Origin: Amia ocellicauda | Lineage: Eukaryota > Chordata > Actinopteri > Amiiformes > Amiidae | Assembly: GCF_036373705.1 (NCBI RefSeq) | Contig: NC_089851.1 | Span: forward strand, 19,845,470-19,909,469 | DNA: 64,000 nucleotides | Direction of reading: 5' to 3' | Shown here: positions 1 to 12,290 of the stretch, piece after piece | Numbering within the stretch: the first letter of the stretch is position 1 | How the letters are laid out: the number at the start of each line of letters is the position of its first letter | Program-made: the position numbers and the translations under genes | The notes under the pieces: model-generated | What the model saw: the letters and a program-made list of their open reading frames with translations, nothing else | Databases searched by the model: none | What the model was told of the DNA's origin: nothing

Positions 1-212
1 GGTTGCAGTATTTAGAGTTATCTGAGTTTCATTTGGAATGCGGCTACTAACATAAAGTTAGAAACACTCCTGAATACCTATATGTACACAGCATGTCCCC
101 TCAGGTTTTAATATAGTTACACGGTTAGTTTTGTTTGGTTATTCATACTTCAGTTCATACTAATTCTAAGCAATATATCTACCTATTAGTAGTAGTGGTA
201 GTAGATTTGTAA

Positions 213-264
<52 letters not shown>

Positions 265-780
265 TTTAGTTCGTTATCTATTTTGGATTCTGTTGCTGAC
301 CTCTTCTTGCTCCAGACTTCCAGTTTTCTTAGTAGTTGTACAAGTTTAAAGGAAAATAAATCACCACTGAATCATAGTTTTGCATAACTATATGTAGTGC
401 TTTTGAAGTTTATAAAAGATAATGCAACGGCACAAGATGTTTTGAGCAGGGGGGCGCTGCCAACCGAAAGGAAGATCATGACATCATAGCCATTGTTAAT
501 TAGTTGCTTTATCAATTTGTTTGTTTGTATATTGCAGGGAAGGGCTTAAGATATAGATAGTCGTATAATAAACATACAACCACACACACGAATCATGAAA
601 GGGATATAAGTGCAGGAGAAATCACGGCACTGGACACGACACAAACCAGGTCTCTTGATCCATAACACAACACTACGCTAACCCACATCTCCATATGCAC
701 TCAAATACAGCCAATCCCAACTTTCCACCTTGACACCAACGTGTAACTGACTAGCTTGCTTGCAAACACAACAATACAGA
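1..780. other. Intergenic, no gene seen
   Basis: AT-rich sequence without a supported gene. It includes an ATA/TAA microsatellite and, near 445-460, a short GC patch with a GGGGGGCGCTG string that resembles the core of a CTCF site but has one G too many. The stretch 540-780 is unremarkable. Confidence 0.5.
212..264. repeat. (TAA)n microsatellite
   Basis: An uninterrupted run of TAA/ATA triplets, about 17 units. Likely length-polymorphic. Confidence 0.95.
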
Positions 781-1419
781 TGGATATTACTATTAACGTG
801 TTGACGATGGATATTACTATTAACGTGTTGACGATGGATATTACTATTACGTGTTGACGATGGATATTACTATTAACGTGTTGACGATGGATATTACTAT
901 TACGTGTTGACGATGGATATTACTATTAACGTGTTGACGATGGATATTACTATTACGTGTTGACGATGGATATTACTATTACGTGTTGACGATGGATATT
1001 ACTATTAACGTGTTGACGATGGATATTACTATTAACGTGTTGACGATGGATATTACTATTACGTGTTGACGATGGATATTACTATTAACGTGTTGACGAT
1101 GGATATTACTATTAACCTGTTGACGATGGATATTACTATTACGTGTTGACGATGGATATTACTATTAACGTGTTGACGATGGATATTACTATTACGTGTT
1201 GACGATGGATATTACTATTAACGTGTTGACGATGGATATTACTATTAACGTGTTGACGATGGATATTACTATTACGTGTTGACGATGGATATTACTATTA
1301 ACGTGTTGACGATGGATATTACTATTAACGTGTTGACGATGGATATTACTATTACGTGTTGACGATGGATATTACTATTAACCTGTTGACGATGGATATT
1401 ACTATTAACGTGTTGACGA
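781..1419. repeat. 24-unit 26/27-bp minisatellite
   Basis: Twenty-four head-to-tail units, each beginning TGGATATTACTATTA and ending GTGTTGACGA. Two unit lengths occur: a 27-bp form (A, reading TATTAACGTG) and a 26-bp form (B, reading TATTACGTG, one A fewer). The order I read is A A B A B A B B A A B A A' B A B A A B A A B A' A; 15 A (405 bp) plus 9 B (234 bp) equals the 639-bp span. Two A' units, the 13th and 23rd, carry ACCTG instead of ACGTG. Otherwise units are identical, which points to recent amplification or conversion. The array ends where TGGATATT gives way to TGGCTACA. Confidence 0.97.
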
Positions 1420-1599
1420 TGGCTACACTTGACTTACCAGCTTCACAGAGCAAAGTCTAAAAAATCAGCACCGCTGAAGTGAAAACGTCTTACCTGCTGT
1501 GCTAGCACTGCTCACAGCTTAAGGCTCAGCAATTGCTCCTGCGATGTTATTTGTGTTGTTGTCGATGTTGTCCTCACAATTAGTTGCGGTTTTTGTAGA

Positions 1600-1910
1600 A
1601 CCATTAGGACAAAAGTCTGACTGTCGATCCCGCCTTTTTTTCTTTTTGCGGCCCAACTGTGCGTGACTTTGAGCGCTGGCTTTGTTCTTGCCGGCAAGCA
1701 CGGCGCTGATTGGCTGTTGTTACACTGGATAGGCTACGTATTGTCTTCCCTCAACAAATCACGATAAGCTATTATTGTGCCCGCCCCTTTCAACCAATCA
1801 CGTCAGGCTCAGGGTTATTGATAAAAATCGTACATACTGCGATCTTCATCAGTGCGTTAAGCCCCAGAAGGGGGCGCTGTAGCAGCCTCTGCACCCCACT
1901 TCCCAGTCAG
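1600..1910. promoter_or_regulatory. GC-richer promoter-like patch
   Basis: Compared with its surroundings this stretch is rich in GC and CpG. It carries an ATTGG box in GCTGATTGGCTG near 1707 and a CCAAT box in CAACCAATCACG near 1793, the same box types seen in the ARMC1/MTFR1 promoter region. A CTCF-like motif lies at 1864-1877. No downstream gene can be assigned; an open frame of 145 codons at 1710-2147 has no recognisable product. It may be a promoter of an unseen transcript, an enhancer, or an old repeat. Confidence 0.3.
1864..1877 (+). promoter_or_regulatory. CTCF-like motif
   Basis: CCAGAAGGGGGCGC matches the commonly used CTCF core CCASYAGRKGGCRS at 13 of 14 positions; the single mismatch is A at the Y position. 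Matching by eye only. Confidence 0.4.
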
Positions 1911-4149
1911 TATGCCATGTTTGCACCTGCTTTCGCCGTTACTCTACCACATGAACCACTGGCATTCAACTTGAAATCTTTATTGTGCAGGGTCTGCTGT
2001 TTCCTGCTTGTGTTTTTGATAATGGATTTTATTTCTCTTGAATACACACAGCACATGAGGATTAAATCACCTGTTGTGATTCTTCTTTCCTTGCTGAACA
2101 ACGTTTCAATAGCTCACTCAGTTGAAGTGGCCAGCTGGGACAGATAGACCATGAATCCTGGCCAGGCAACAAACGCTGTCCTGTCATATAGAAAGAGCAG
2201 GTACAGGAGGACTGAAGACTCTCATCTTTCATTTTCATGGGATATGTGAAATAAGCCATTTAAATTATGGTGAAGAAAAACCTTAATAACATTGAAAAGT
2301 AGGGGTATATGAAAACAGAAAAAAAACAAGAAAATCTTCAAACTTGGCCCTGCATTAGAAAAAAGTTTTCTCCTGACAGTCAGTCATTGTTATTGATAAT
2401 CATAGACATACCAGGAACTCTAATATCAAAAAGTAAAACACCTACAATCTTATAAAATACTTGCTTCAGCAAAAACAAATGTGCTTACCAAGAGGTCAAA
2501 CTCATATACATCACCCTGGACAAGGGCGTCTGAAAATAAATAGTAATAATAATAATCCCAAGAAAATACCCAAATCTTAAACCTGTTCACATCTTTTACT
2601 AAGTGAGAAAAAATTAAAGTATTTTCTGCAGCAGACACATTACACTATGCTGGTAATGAAGCATTGGCAGAAAGTGATAATTATTTTAATTAATGATAAT
2701 GGTTTTAATGATTCAACATTTTGGCTAATTGATTATGATTGATTGCACATTACTAAACAAGGAAAGTGAATCAGGGAGGTAATCAGGGAAATGACAACGC
2801 AGGTCAACACTGCAGCGTCGCTGAACATACAGTATACATGCAAATCAAGGAGGAGATAGGAGAGCCACCATGTTTATCAGCTTCCTGTATTTAATCACTC
2901 CTCCAGGCAAGGGAATTAGTGTAACATGGGATAATGGAGCAGATTTAAATTTGGTTTTAAGGGATTTCCAAGGTCATACCAAAACAGCATACCTTTTACC
3001 ATGCAAACAGTCACCATATGGTCAGGGTGCTATTCGTTTTCTATTATCTGTTTTATTATAAAGAACATTTAAAAATAACTACAGGTTTACATGAGGTTTT
3101 AAACTCACAATTAATTACTTAACACTCATTGAATGAAATAAATGATGTAAAAGTTTTTACCAAGGAAAAAAGTCTTAAATCTTAAAATCAAAGTGCAGCC
3201 AGAACAAAATATAGAGGAAATGAAAACATAATAATTGGAGATTAGGACAGCACTCACTCAAGTTTTACTTCATTTATCTACTTTAAAAACATGACAAAGT
3301 AAGACAGGTCAGTCTACACAGCAATAATAATAACGTTCATACAAACTCACACAGACACATGTATTTTTAACCTCTGAATAGAATCTCAAATAAAAATACT
3401 GAAGATAATAAGGTATGTACTAAAAATAAAATAAAAGCATTAACCTGTGCATATCACAGGTTCAGATAGAGGGAGGGCAGTTTGCAAGCCATATCCCTGG
3501 CTTCCAATTAATAGTGTGAAATTGGCCAAGTGTCATTGAAATCTGGTGAGGTATAATTAGCTGGAGGATGATTGGCCTGCCTTAGTAAAACAATGCCTAT
3601 CACTAGTAGACACCCACAGCAATTGGCACCGTTTAACTGCACTTGAAATACAATTTACAGCATTGGTTGAAACAGAACTATGAATATATGTCTAAATATA
3701 TATGTAGGCGATGGTAATGTTTGAATGAAATAGAATGTAAATAGGAAAAGTTGAATCATATAGCGAAATAGCAGTCTATTAGGAGATTACTGGGAAATCC
3801 CTGCGATTATTCTGCATGTTCAGTGTATATTGTGCACACTTTCGGCTTTATATGTACTGTGTCGTGAGTGATGTGTCAGTTTATCCAGACCCATGCATGC
3901 CATTGCCCAGGTATATCATCGTCATGTGCATCTTTCTCAGTCTCGATAGAACACCACTCCCATGTAAGAATCAGCGGGAGACCCTTATTGACACGTATAC
4001 CCACTTGACTGTTTGAGCAATTATGTAAATAGCCTCTCTGCACATTGACCCTTTTGTGAACGGCTTTACTACCCCTCTCCTGGCATTCATTAACTTTTAA
4101 ATTCAATTTTTTCAATTTCCCCAGGCAAATGTCTCACAGTGTCTATTGG
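1911..4149. other. Intergenic, no gene seen
   Basis: AT-rich DNA with short chance open frames. Nothing resembling splice-bounded coding exons was recognised. 2530-2560 has a short AATAAT run. Confidence 0.5.
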
Positions 4150-4680
4150 GAACCTTTAATGCCCACCTGAAGTGTCATTTGTGTATAATAATTATGGCTC
4201 TATGCACTTGGGAGATTGCAACTTGATACCGTAATATGCAAACCAATATGCAAGGCTCGCGGAGATAAGTGGAGCCGTTAAGAGTTCTCCATTCCCCACA
4301 GAAATAGGCTTTTAAGATTCATCATGCTGGTATCTATGACATTTGAAGCTCTTTGGAGGAATTTAATTTTTGTTTGTATTGCAAGGGATTATCAGCTAAG
4401 TTGCCTTGATGCTGGTAGCCTCCGACACACCTGACCACCAATGTAATTGTATTTTCACCTTTTCAAGAGGTTCAAAAGTGTTACACTGTCATTTGCACCA
4501 TTACGAGCACCCTTGTCAAGAGAAATCTGCCTCTAAACTAAACAGACGGTGTCATCTCACGAAGCCCCAAAAGGCTTGTGACATGCAAATATGTCTCTTT
4601 TATTTTACCTCTGAGAAACTGGCAGTCAAGTGTGCGTGCCCTTTGTTCCTCCTGTTCCCTTTTCTACCCCTCTAGATGTG
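4150..4680. promoter_or_regulatory. Candidate non-coding regulatory element
   Basis: The stretch keeps a mixed, non-repetitive composition with POU/octamer-like words: two ATATGCAA copies 13 bases apart (around 4236-4254) and a perfect ATGCAAAT near 4584. No coding frame is supported. Its appearance resembles vertebrate conserved non-coding DNA, but no alignment was possible. Confidence 0.25.
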
Positions 4681-6590
4681 ATGCTTTGCAGGCTGGACTG
4701 GCTGGGTTAGAACTTAATTAATGAAATGTATGATAATGTGATTTCTTTAATAGAATGACATACAGTCTAATGCTGTTGTTCGATTAAGATTAATCTCGTG
4801 CTTTACAACATGAAAACCCAGGCCAAGGGCTAAATTAGGCCCTCCACTCTTTAAATCCAGCCCTTGACAAATTTCAGCTGAGCCCAGATTCTTGACAGGC
4901 AATTCAAATATGAGTCTGTCTGCTGCCTCTGTCACGCACTATGGACTCTCATACATAGCTCCAAAATGTAATCAGAAATATTTACAATTGAGTTTTTGTT
5001 TGTTTGTCTGTCTTTCTGTCTGTTAATGCTATTCAAAGTATAATTTAGCTTATAACCTAAGGACCTCTTATGTATCAGACAAACTGTTAGTGTGCCAATT
5101 CAAATCAAAGTATGTTTTAAAACATCAAACAACATGATAGACAAAAAGTCTTTAATATACCAGACTAGACTGTATGTTATCTGTCTGTTGATTGTAATAC
5201 ATAAATAAACACATTAACATATAAAGTCTGCATCTGTGTGGCAAATAAAATTATTTATTATACAACAATCCCGACTGAAGAAAAATACTAAGGATTTTTC
5301 TTTTGTAATTGTCTAATGTGAAACTTTTCAGCACCAGGGCTACAGATTCATTCAACAGGCCCCCCTGGTAACAGTCTATAAATGAAAAACCTAGTTTATA
5401 TCATTCCCCTCAAAACTGACCTGTCAATGACATTCCAGAGCAGACAAATTCATTTCCCATGCTCAGGGCTTGCCCTTAGTCAGGCTGTCCAGAAAGCATG
5501 AGGCTTACTGTGGACAGTGGATCCTGTCCAGAATGCATTTTAAGATTTGTTTTTATGAAGCTATTTATCTTATCTATGTTATGGTAGATTCCTGACTGCT
5601 TTTATTCCCATGTGAACCAATTTAAAGTGAAATTTACTCTGAGGTTAAACTCCCCTCTTCTCCCTTTTCTTGACCGCCTACTTCACTTTAAATCAAAAAA
5701 CCCATTGCCAAAATGGGCACTCACTCAAGAATCAAGTCTAATTATTTGCCTAATAAATTGTGGATTAATTTACCTTATAATGTTAAGTCCATGCCAAACA
5801 GAAATTCCTTTCAGCACTATAGGAAAAAATGTTAATTAAATTAGAATTGAAAGTACTTCTGTGACCAGTCTTATGTAACAAATCATTATGTATCAAAGTG
5901 TAAGCTTTTATTTTATTCAATATCTGTTAATCCCTAAATATTTTGAATTTATATAATATAAAACTTCTGGTTTTATTTGTTTTTAAACTATACCTATATA
6001 ACACCATCAGCCTGTATTGATCCACAGCTCACTATTTTACAATGATCACATGACAGGACTCTCTATATTATTTTTACATTACTCTTCTACTGAACTGTAG
6101 TTGTGTCTTGTTGCTGGTGATGAAGTGCTTTGAGTTGGACTGTATAAACATATAAAACTCTATAATAAAATGTGATTGTCTCAGAAAGATGAAGTCATCT
6201 GGTATTGCACAGTGGCTTAAATGCTGATATAAACATCAGTCAGTACCTGAATATAGTGGTTGTAGGAATGTTGGATATGTGAGAGGCATGAGGCAGCATG
6301 GGATCACCCACAGCAATTGGAAGTGGGTTCAAGCAGCATGATGAACTGTATTTCTTTCCCTGTGTGTCTGTGTAAACAAGGTCACTGTCTCGCGGCCTTG
6401 CTGTGCTATGGTACTGTGCCATAGTGCAACCCTGATACCCAGAGGAACAGAGTCTGATAAGAACCAGTTTTCTCCAGACATTTGGGCTTGATACATCGTA
6501 CAAACCCCCCTTATATTAAACATTACATATGCCTTACATTTTCCCCAGTTTAACATATATGGGTTTTCCTAACGAGATGTCAGTCAGAAA
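4681..6590. other. Intergenic, no gene seen
   Basis: AT-rich sequence. Around 6001-6035 the words CACCATCAGCC..TATTGATCCAC recur at about 16720-16745, so part of this is probably a dispersed repeat fragment of unknown family. Confidence 0.4.
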
Positions 6591-6609
6591 CCGAACTTGC
6601 ACTCATCAC

Positions 6610-7160
6610 GGGACAGACATGTGGGTCCTGTTATCTTTCTCTCCTGTCTGGTCTGCATAAAAGTGCCTGTAGTTTGTAACTTTTCTAAGACTGTTCTTGA
6701 GATCGCCTCTTGAACCTCTTCCTTGCAGCTACATGTAATAAAAACCTTTGACTGGAGGTGCATCTCTCTCTGGATTTCTGAGACTCTTCACCACTGTATA
6801 GGTTGTTTAGAGTGCAATATTTTTCAAAAGTTAGCTAAATTGTGCAGTAAAATTAAATGTAGGCATACAATTATGGTTACTTATTGGTCCGTACTAGGGT
6901 TAGGGTTACAGTCCCCAGTAAACTTTTGATTTCATTAAGGTTAGAGATGATTTTCTACTGAGCTTATTGAATTTGGTGTGGATTTATATCAGCCTACCTT
7001 GCTATATTGATGTTGGGGTACAGCCTGTTGCTTGGCCTTAAAATGAAGCAGGTAACCTACCGTTCTTGAGATTGTCTCTTGAACCTCTTCTTTGCAGCTC
7101 CTTGTAATAAAAACCTTTCATTGAAAATATCTCGCTCTCTCTGGATTTTGGCAAAGTGTT
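6610..7160 (+). mobile_element. LTR fragments in direct repeat
   Basis: Two related segments, beginning GTTCTTGAGA at 6693 and 7062 (offset 369 bp), match at 52 of 57 positions. Each contains AATAAA (6737-6742 and 7106-7111) followed by a CTCTCTCTGGATTT string. A TATA-like GCATAAAAGTG precedes the first copy near 6655. TATA box, poly(A) signal and downstream pyrimidine-rich part in this order are typical of the U3-R-U5 arrangement of an LTR, so these are probably remains of one LTR retroelement or a tandem LTR rearrangement. No gag or pol is visible between them. Confidence 0.45.
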
Positions 7161-8480
7161 TTTGTAAGTGAGCCTGGGTGTGGGAAATTAGGGTTTGATA
7201 CCCAGCACCAACTGTGAGTCCCCCCAGTGTGACAGTGTTTTGGTTCTGTCTTCCTCTTCGTTGTATCAGGATATTTCACTTACATCTTTGAGGTAACTGA
7301 CAAGTCATACTACGTGTCCGAGATGACAAAAGACATTTAGATCTGGACCAGTCTTGCATCTAGAATTGGGTCAATTGTGGGCCAATATATTTGTACTGTC
7401 TGGGAATAATATAAAATAATAATAGGTCTCTGAAAGTTGACATTTAATTGAAATATGCTTTATTCACTTTTTCTTGTAACGTCTAGTCAACTTCTGGTTA
7501 CTTCCCTTCTTTTGGATCTCTTTTAAAGCTTTTTCTCATTGTCAGATTTGTTGCTGTTTCTATGTCTCCGAACTCCACTGGCATCATATGCTTGTGTAAT
7601 AACGGTTATAATAACAATATTATAAACACATATACATGTTTAATACAAATTAAGAAAAATAAATACTATACTACCAAGTATTTAATAATTTTTCCAAAGA
7701 CATTCATGAAAATTAAATACTGGATTTATTGATTAATTTATTGCATGGTTGATGAGAAGAAAATGAATGTGTTTTTTTCATGTTCTTTCCTTAAAAGGTT
7801 TAACAAGACTACTTATCAATACAGCAAAAGACACACACTCACATCTCACATCCAATACATTGCTGTAACCAATCAATGTGTTTGATTTACTGTGTACTCC
7901 TATGTGCATTTTTAACCTAGAATAGAAATCTGATTGATGTATAAACATGTTGTCATCTTTGTACCATGGATTTGTAATATTTGGATTAAAAGAGCCAGTG
8001 ACAGCAATGCAGCATTTTCTTCTATATAATGAGTGACTCATAAAATAAGTACTAACAATGGGAGGAAGTCATATTGTATGAAGTCACCGTCTACATATCA
8101 CATCAACAACCATGCATCCCTTTCAGAACTAACTCACAATGACAACAATCATCTACAAAGACACTTATTTCCCCTGGCAAAATGGAAGACTTAAAGGCAA
8201 AGGTTAGATCACTCATATTGTGACTGTTGATACTGTCTGCTATGATTCAAAATCTACAGTCTTTGACCTATTCTTGTGACCCTTTGGTCATGTTTTGCAA
8301 AGGGGTGGTGGGACTGAGCTAGCCGTCTCCCTCCTGAGCTGATTTTATGAGCACTGACATACTGTAGCCTCACGGGAGATGTATCAGGTGTTGGTCAGTT
8401 GGTTTTCTTTGGTCACATCTCCCTTCTCTCAGCCCTAGGTAATGTCAGGATGAATGTGTGATTCATCTCTTTCCTGATTA
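7161..8480. other. Intergenic, no gene seen
   Basis: AT-rich sequence with no recognised exon, RNA or repeat. Confidence 0.45.
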
Positions 8481-8640
8481 GTGGTAATGGTATCAAATGG
8501 TATCTCTCTCTCATTGCACCTTCAATTATTATCATTAAATGACAGGGACGGCAAATTAAAATACTTTCAGGCAATTTGAAAGGCCTAATGCATATTGCAG
8601 TGTTTTGGGGGTTAAGAGACCCATTTGAAGGGATATATTG
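8481..8640. promoter_or_regulatory. Candidate non-coding regulatory element
   Basis: Dense in homeodomain-type cores (CAATTATTATCATTAAATG, GCAAATTAAAA, CCTAATGCATATTGCA) in otherwise non-repetitive sequence. No coding potential. Judged by look only. Confidence 0.22.
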
Positions 8641-9104
8641 ATCTGTCTTAGTGTGGTACCATGAGAAGCTTGTGTACGCATGTGTGTATATGTGTGTGTA
8701 CTATGTTTGGACTGCTTTGAGTAGAATATAGTAAGAGTGATTAGCCTGTGCTAGATCCCTAATAGATGGAGGAGCCAGATGGTATGTTGGGACAGGCTTA
8801 TAAACATTCACATAAAGCAGGGAATCCTGAACCTGGCCACATGAGTACAGAGTTCATTGAGGATGAAAGGGTTTGGGGTCGAGAGTGACTTTGGGGTCTC
8901 TTAGGAGTTGAGATCTTCACTCCATGCAGAAAAGTCCCATCATGCAGCTCTACTATGTGGACTCTTGACCAACAATGACTACTCATCTTTGCTATGGACC
9001 TCCTCCTGTTTAAGACCTGGGGTTAGATTAATTACTGGATTCACAGTGCTCTATTGATAATAAAGCATTGAAAGGTGATGTCACAATCAGGTATTGTTGG
9101 TTAC

Positions 9105-9557
9105 TGTCACGGCCACAGACCAGCACTCTTCTTCTAGTCCAAGCACTTCCACTTTTCCCTACTAGATGTCACCATCAACCTTCCTTACCAGTCATTTCTC
9201 CCAGCTCCCTTCATTCAATCAGTCAATCAACATTCCTGAACACCACGTGCACTTGTTCAATCACCCTCTGGACCCATTTGCCATGCACCTCCCAAACCTG
9301 GTTCCTTGCTTCGCTCTGGTCCCCATATAAACCCCTCACTGTCTGTCACTAGTCGCAATGTTTTGTTAGTGCAAACTACATTTCCGAGCTGTTTCCCTGT
9401 GCCTTATTTAGCCTTGATTCTATCGTGTATCTTGACCTCCCGCTTCACTTCCCAACCACAACTTTGCTCTTCCCCCGATTGCCTGTTTGCCTGATCGCCC
9501 GACCCTTGCCCGTGACCATGACCACGTATTTGCCTTGCCCGGTATCTGGTATTCCTA
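9105..9557 (+). mobile_element. 5' LTR and leader of a Ty3/gypsy element
   Basis: Begins with TGTCACGGCC, a usual start of fish Ty3/gypsy LTRs, and is C-rich. A TATA box (ATATAAA, about 9325-9331) would drive rightward transcription toward the gag remnant that follows. The LTR end and primer-binding site could not be fixed, and no 3' LTR was found in the window. Confidence 0.5.
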
Positions 9558-10510
9558 CAGCAGTGCCAGCTGTACTTTGCCCATCTGCCCACATCCTACC
9601 CCACCGAGATTGTCACCCTCCTGACCAGGAAAGCGATCAGATTGGCTTCTGCTGTCTGGGAGCAACAGAGTGAGATGACAAGGTCCCTGACTACCTTCCT
9701 CACTTACTTCCTGGAGGTCTTTCACCACCCAGGTGAAGGGAAAGACGCTGGGGAACAGCTCCTCATGCTGCGCCAGGGCTCCTCGTCTGCTACGGATTAC
9801 ACCCTGAGGTTCTGGACTCTGACAGCGCTCAGCGGATGGGGAGATGAGGCTCTGCTTGCTGTGTTCCTTTGGGGACTGGACCAGGACCTGACAGCCAAGC
9901 TCATGTGCCAAGACAAGGCACTCACCCTGAAGCAACTCATCCAGCTGGCGGTCAGGCTGGACACCTAATGAAGACCAGGAGAACCCCATCCACTTCTGCT
10001 GTGTCTCGTCCGCCGGCCAGCCTCAGCCACGTACCCAACCTTGTGTGTGAGACGGAGGTCATCCCACTGGGTAGAACATGCCTGTCCCCCAATGAGAGAC
10101 AGAGGAGAGTTCAGCAACGCTTCTGTTTGTATTGTGGAGAGTCAGGGCATTTCTGGGTTGCGTGTCTGACTCGTCCTGGCTCCCCGTCACTTCCTCTGCC
10201 GACCTTGTGAGTGCCACACTGTGCTCACTCACCACTCCAGCTCAGTGCCATGTCCTTGTTTATGCGCTGCTGGACTCCGGTTCTGCGGGGAATTTCATAA
10301 ACAGGGCAACAGTGATGAAATATCACATCCCTCTCTCATCATGTGTGCCTCCTCTCCACGCCTGGGCTGTCAACAACCAGCACATTGGTTCCGGCCTGGT
10401 GTCCCAAAAGACAAGCCCCATCACAATGTCCATCGGTCTGCTGCACTCTGAAGCACCACGCTTTCTGGTGATCGACCAGCACCATAACTGGGTTCCCCTG
10501 TTCCCATGCC
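9558..10510 (+). pseudogene. Ty3/gypsy gag-protease remnant
   Basis: Decayed retrotransposon coding region, spread over three reading frames. The first frame (9558-9968) has a capsid-like segment and closes at a TAA. The second frame has a CCHC zinc knuckle at 10124-10165 (C-x2-C-x4-H-x4-C, residues CLYCGESGHFWVAC), which in Gag binds RNA. The third frame has the aspartic protease core LLDSGSAGNF at about 10267-10296. Reverse transcriptase, RNase H and integrase are absent: similarity fades near 10510. At least two frame changes plus the 3' truncation make it inactive. It is an old insertion lying in intergenic DNA. Confidence 0.8.
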
Positions 10511-12290
10511 CACGGTACGTTACAGTTACTATATATATTGAGAGAATTTTCTCCCTTTATTATACAATGAGATGGGTCTAAATGGTTTAAATTTTAGTTA
10601 AGGCCATCTGTTTTGTATTAGTTTTCAACTGCTTTAAAGTCTCCATAATGCAATTTAAGTTAAGTAGATGCTCCAATATTTTGCAGCCCTATCTGAAGAT
10701 CATATGAAAGACCAAAGTAAAAGTATTCTCAGAGAAACAGAAGGTTTAGAGATGGCTTTTTACAGAGCAGTTAGTCACTTTGATACCTAGTAAATTTTTT
10801 AATTAATACTGTAATTTAACTAAATCCACTCAGCGAAGGCTGTAATTAAAACTGATGTACCTACTTAGCACGCTCAGCAACACAGGTGGGCACAAATTAA
10901 TGTGCAAATAGAAGTAAATTGCCTGTACTTAGTGTTTTAGTCAACGTCATTCAATACAGAGAAAATATTTTTAATTTATTTTGATATAACAAAGTAATAC
11001 ATTGTAGGTTAAAATGCAGACACCAAATCTAGCCCACTCAAGAATGTGCCCCCCTGTGAAAAAAAATGTGCTCTTTAGATTGAAGTTTTTCCCCTCCAAG
11101 TCTGCAGGGGTTTGATAAACTGCACAACATTTTTAATGACTCAAGGTAACTTCAGTTAAAACCTTTTTCTAATGTGACTTGTATTGGAAAACTTCATTTC
11201 GTATTGACAAACCAGGAAGATGTATTACTTTTATGACATTTCCTCAGAATTAAGAGGTACTTGGCCAGGTGCTGAGCTACTCTTCTGTTCAGAGCACAAA
11301 AGACCCAAGTGTTAATAGAGAGAGAAACAGGCTACTGCTGAGTAAATCCAGATCTTGAAGAGCAGGTTTAAATAGACTCTACTAGATACATTTTTAGAAT
11401 GTGAATGGGTCCATCATCCAAAATTACTGTTATTGTGACAGAATTGGGGGATTGGGAGAAGTTATCAAGGGCTGGAGGCATATAATCACATTATTTGATT
11501 ATTATTATTTGATGTATTATTATTATATCTATGAATACGCAAAAGACCAAAATCTGTGGAATAATCTTGAGAAGGTTTTTCTTAAATGTTACTAAGAACA
11601 GAAATTGAACATACACATTTGGTTTATAACACTAGCTATGTTTTATTGATGTTTTATCTTACTTACTCCCACGTGAATAAGTGTGCTGTAGGAAATGATT
11701 TGAAGTGAATGGGAACAAGTACGCACTGATACTCTCTTTCAGCAGTGTGACACACTGCTTAGAGTATGTGCTGCCCTTATCACTAATAAGATGGGCTATT
11801 GTGATGGGTAAACAATGGCAGCAAAACATAACATGACTCTTTTCCTTTTGAGGTGGTTAATTCGTGTTGACATAAATCAAGAACTTGTGAGAGTAGCTTA
11901 CATTACATGAAAAGGGACTTGATTCAAACAAAAGTGATTATGAATCCACTATATATGCAATTTCTTACATAGACTCTTTAAGTCTTTATTGTGCGCTGGG
12001 GGCACATTTTGTTAATTAATACTCAGAAGTTTGAACAACAACAACAACAAAATATATACCTTGGAAAAAAAACGAAACATTCAAAATAAAAATTGAGATG
12101 TCTTTTTGTATATAAACAAGGGGACCATTTTGACAAGTGTGATGAAATCATTATATTATATTATATTTTTTATTTTCCTTTTTTTATCATTTCCCTATCC
12201 CATGCAGTATTCTGCTGCTTTCCAAACACATTTAATACAAAAAATACTGGATACATTTAAATCCCAGTCAAATCAAAGAAATAATCACAG
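10511..12290. other. Intergenic, no gene seen
   Basis: AT-rich sequence with short TTA runs near 11500 and an AAC run near 12040. No supported gene. Confidence 0.45.

Noticed and set aside
445..460. Possible second CTCF core (GGGGGGCGCTG)
   Set aside because: One extra G breaks the core spacing; too weak to list.
1710..2147. 145-codon open frame on the plus strand
   Set aside because: No recognisable domain, odd composition, no splice context. Probably chance in a GC-richer stretch.
6893..6907. Telomere-like TAGGGTTAGGGTTA
   Set aside because: Two units only; common by chance and not an interstitial telomeric array.
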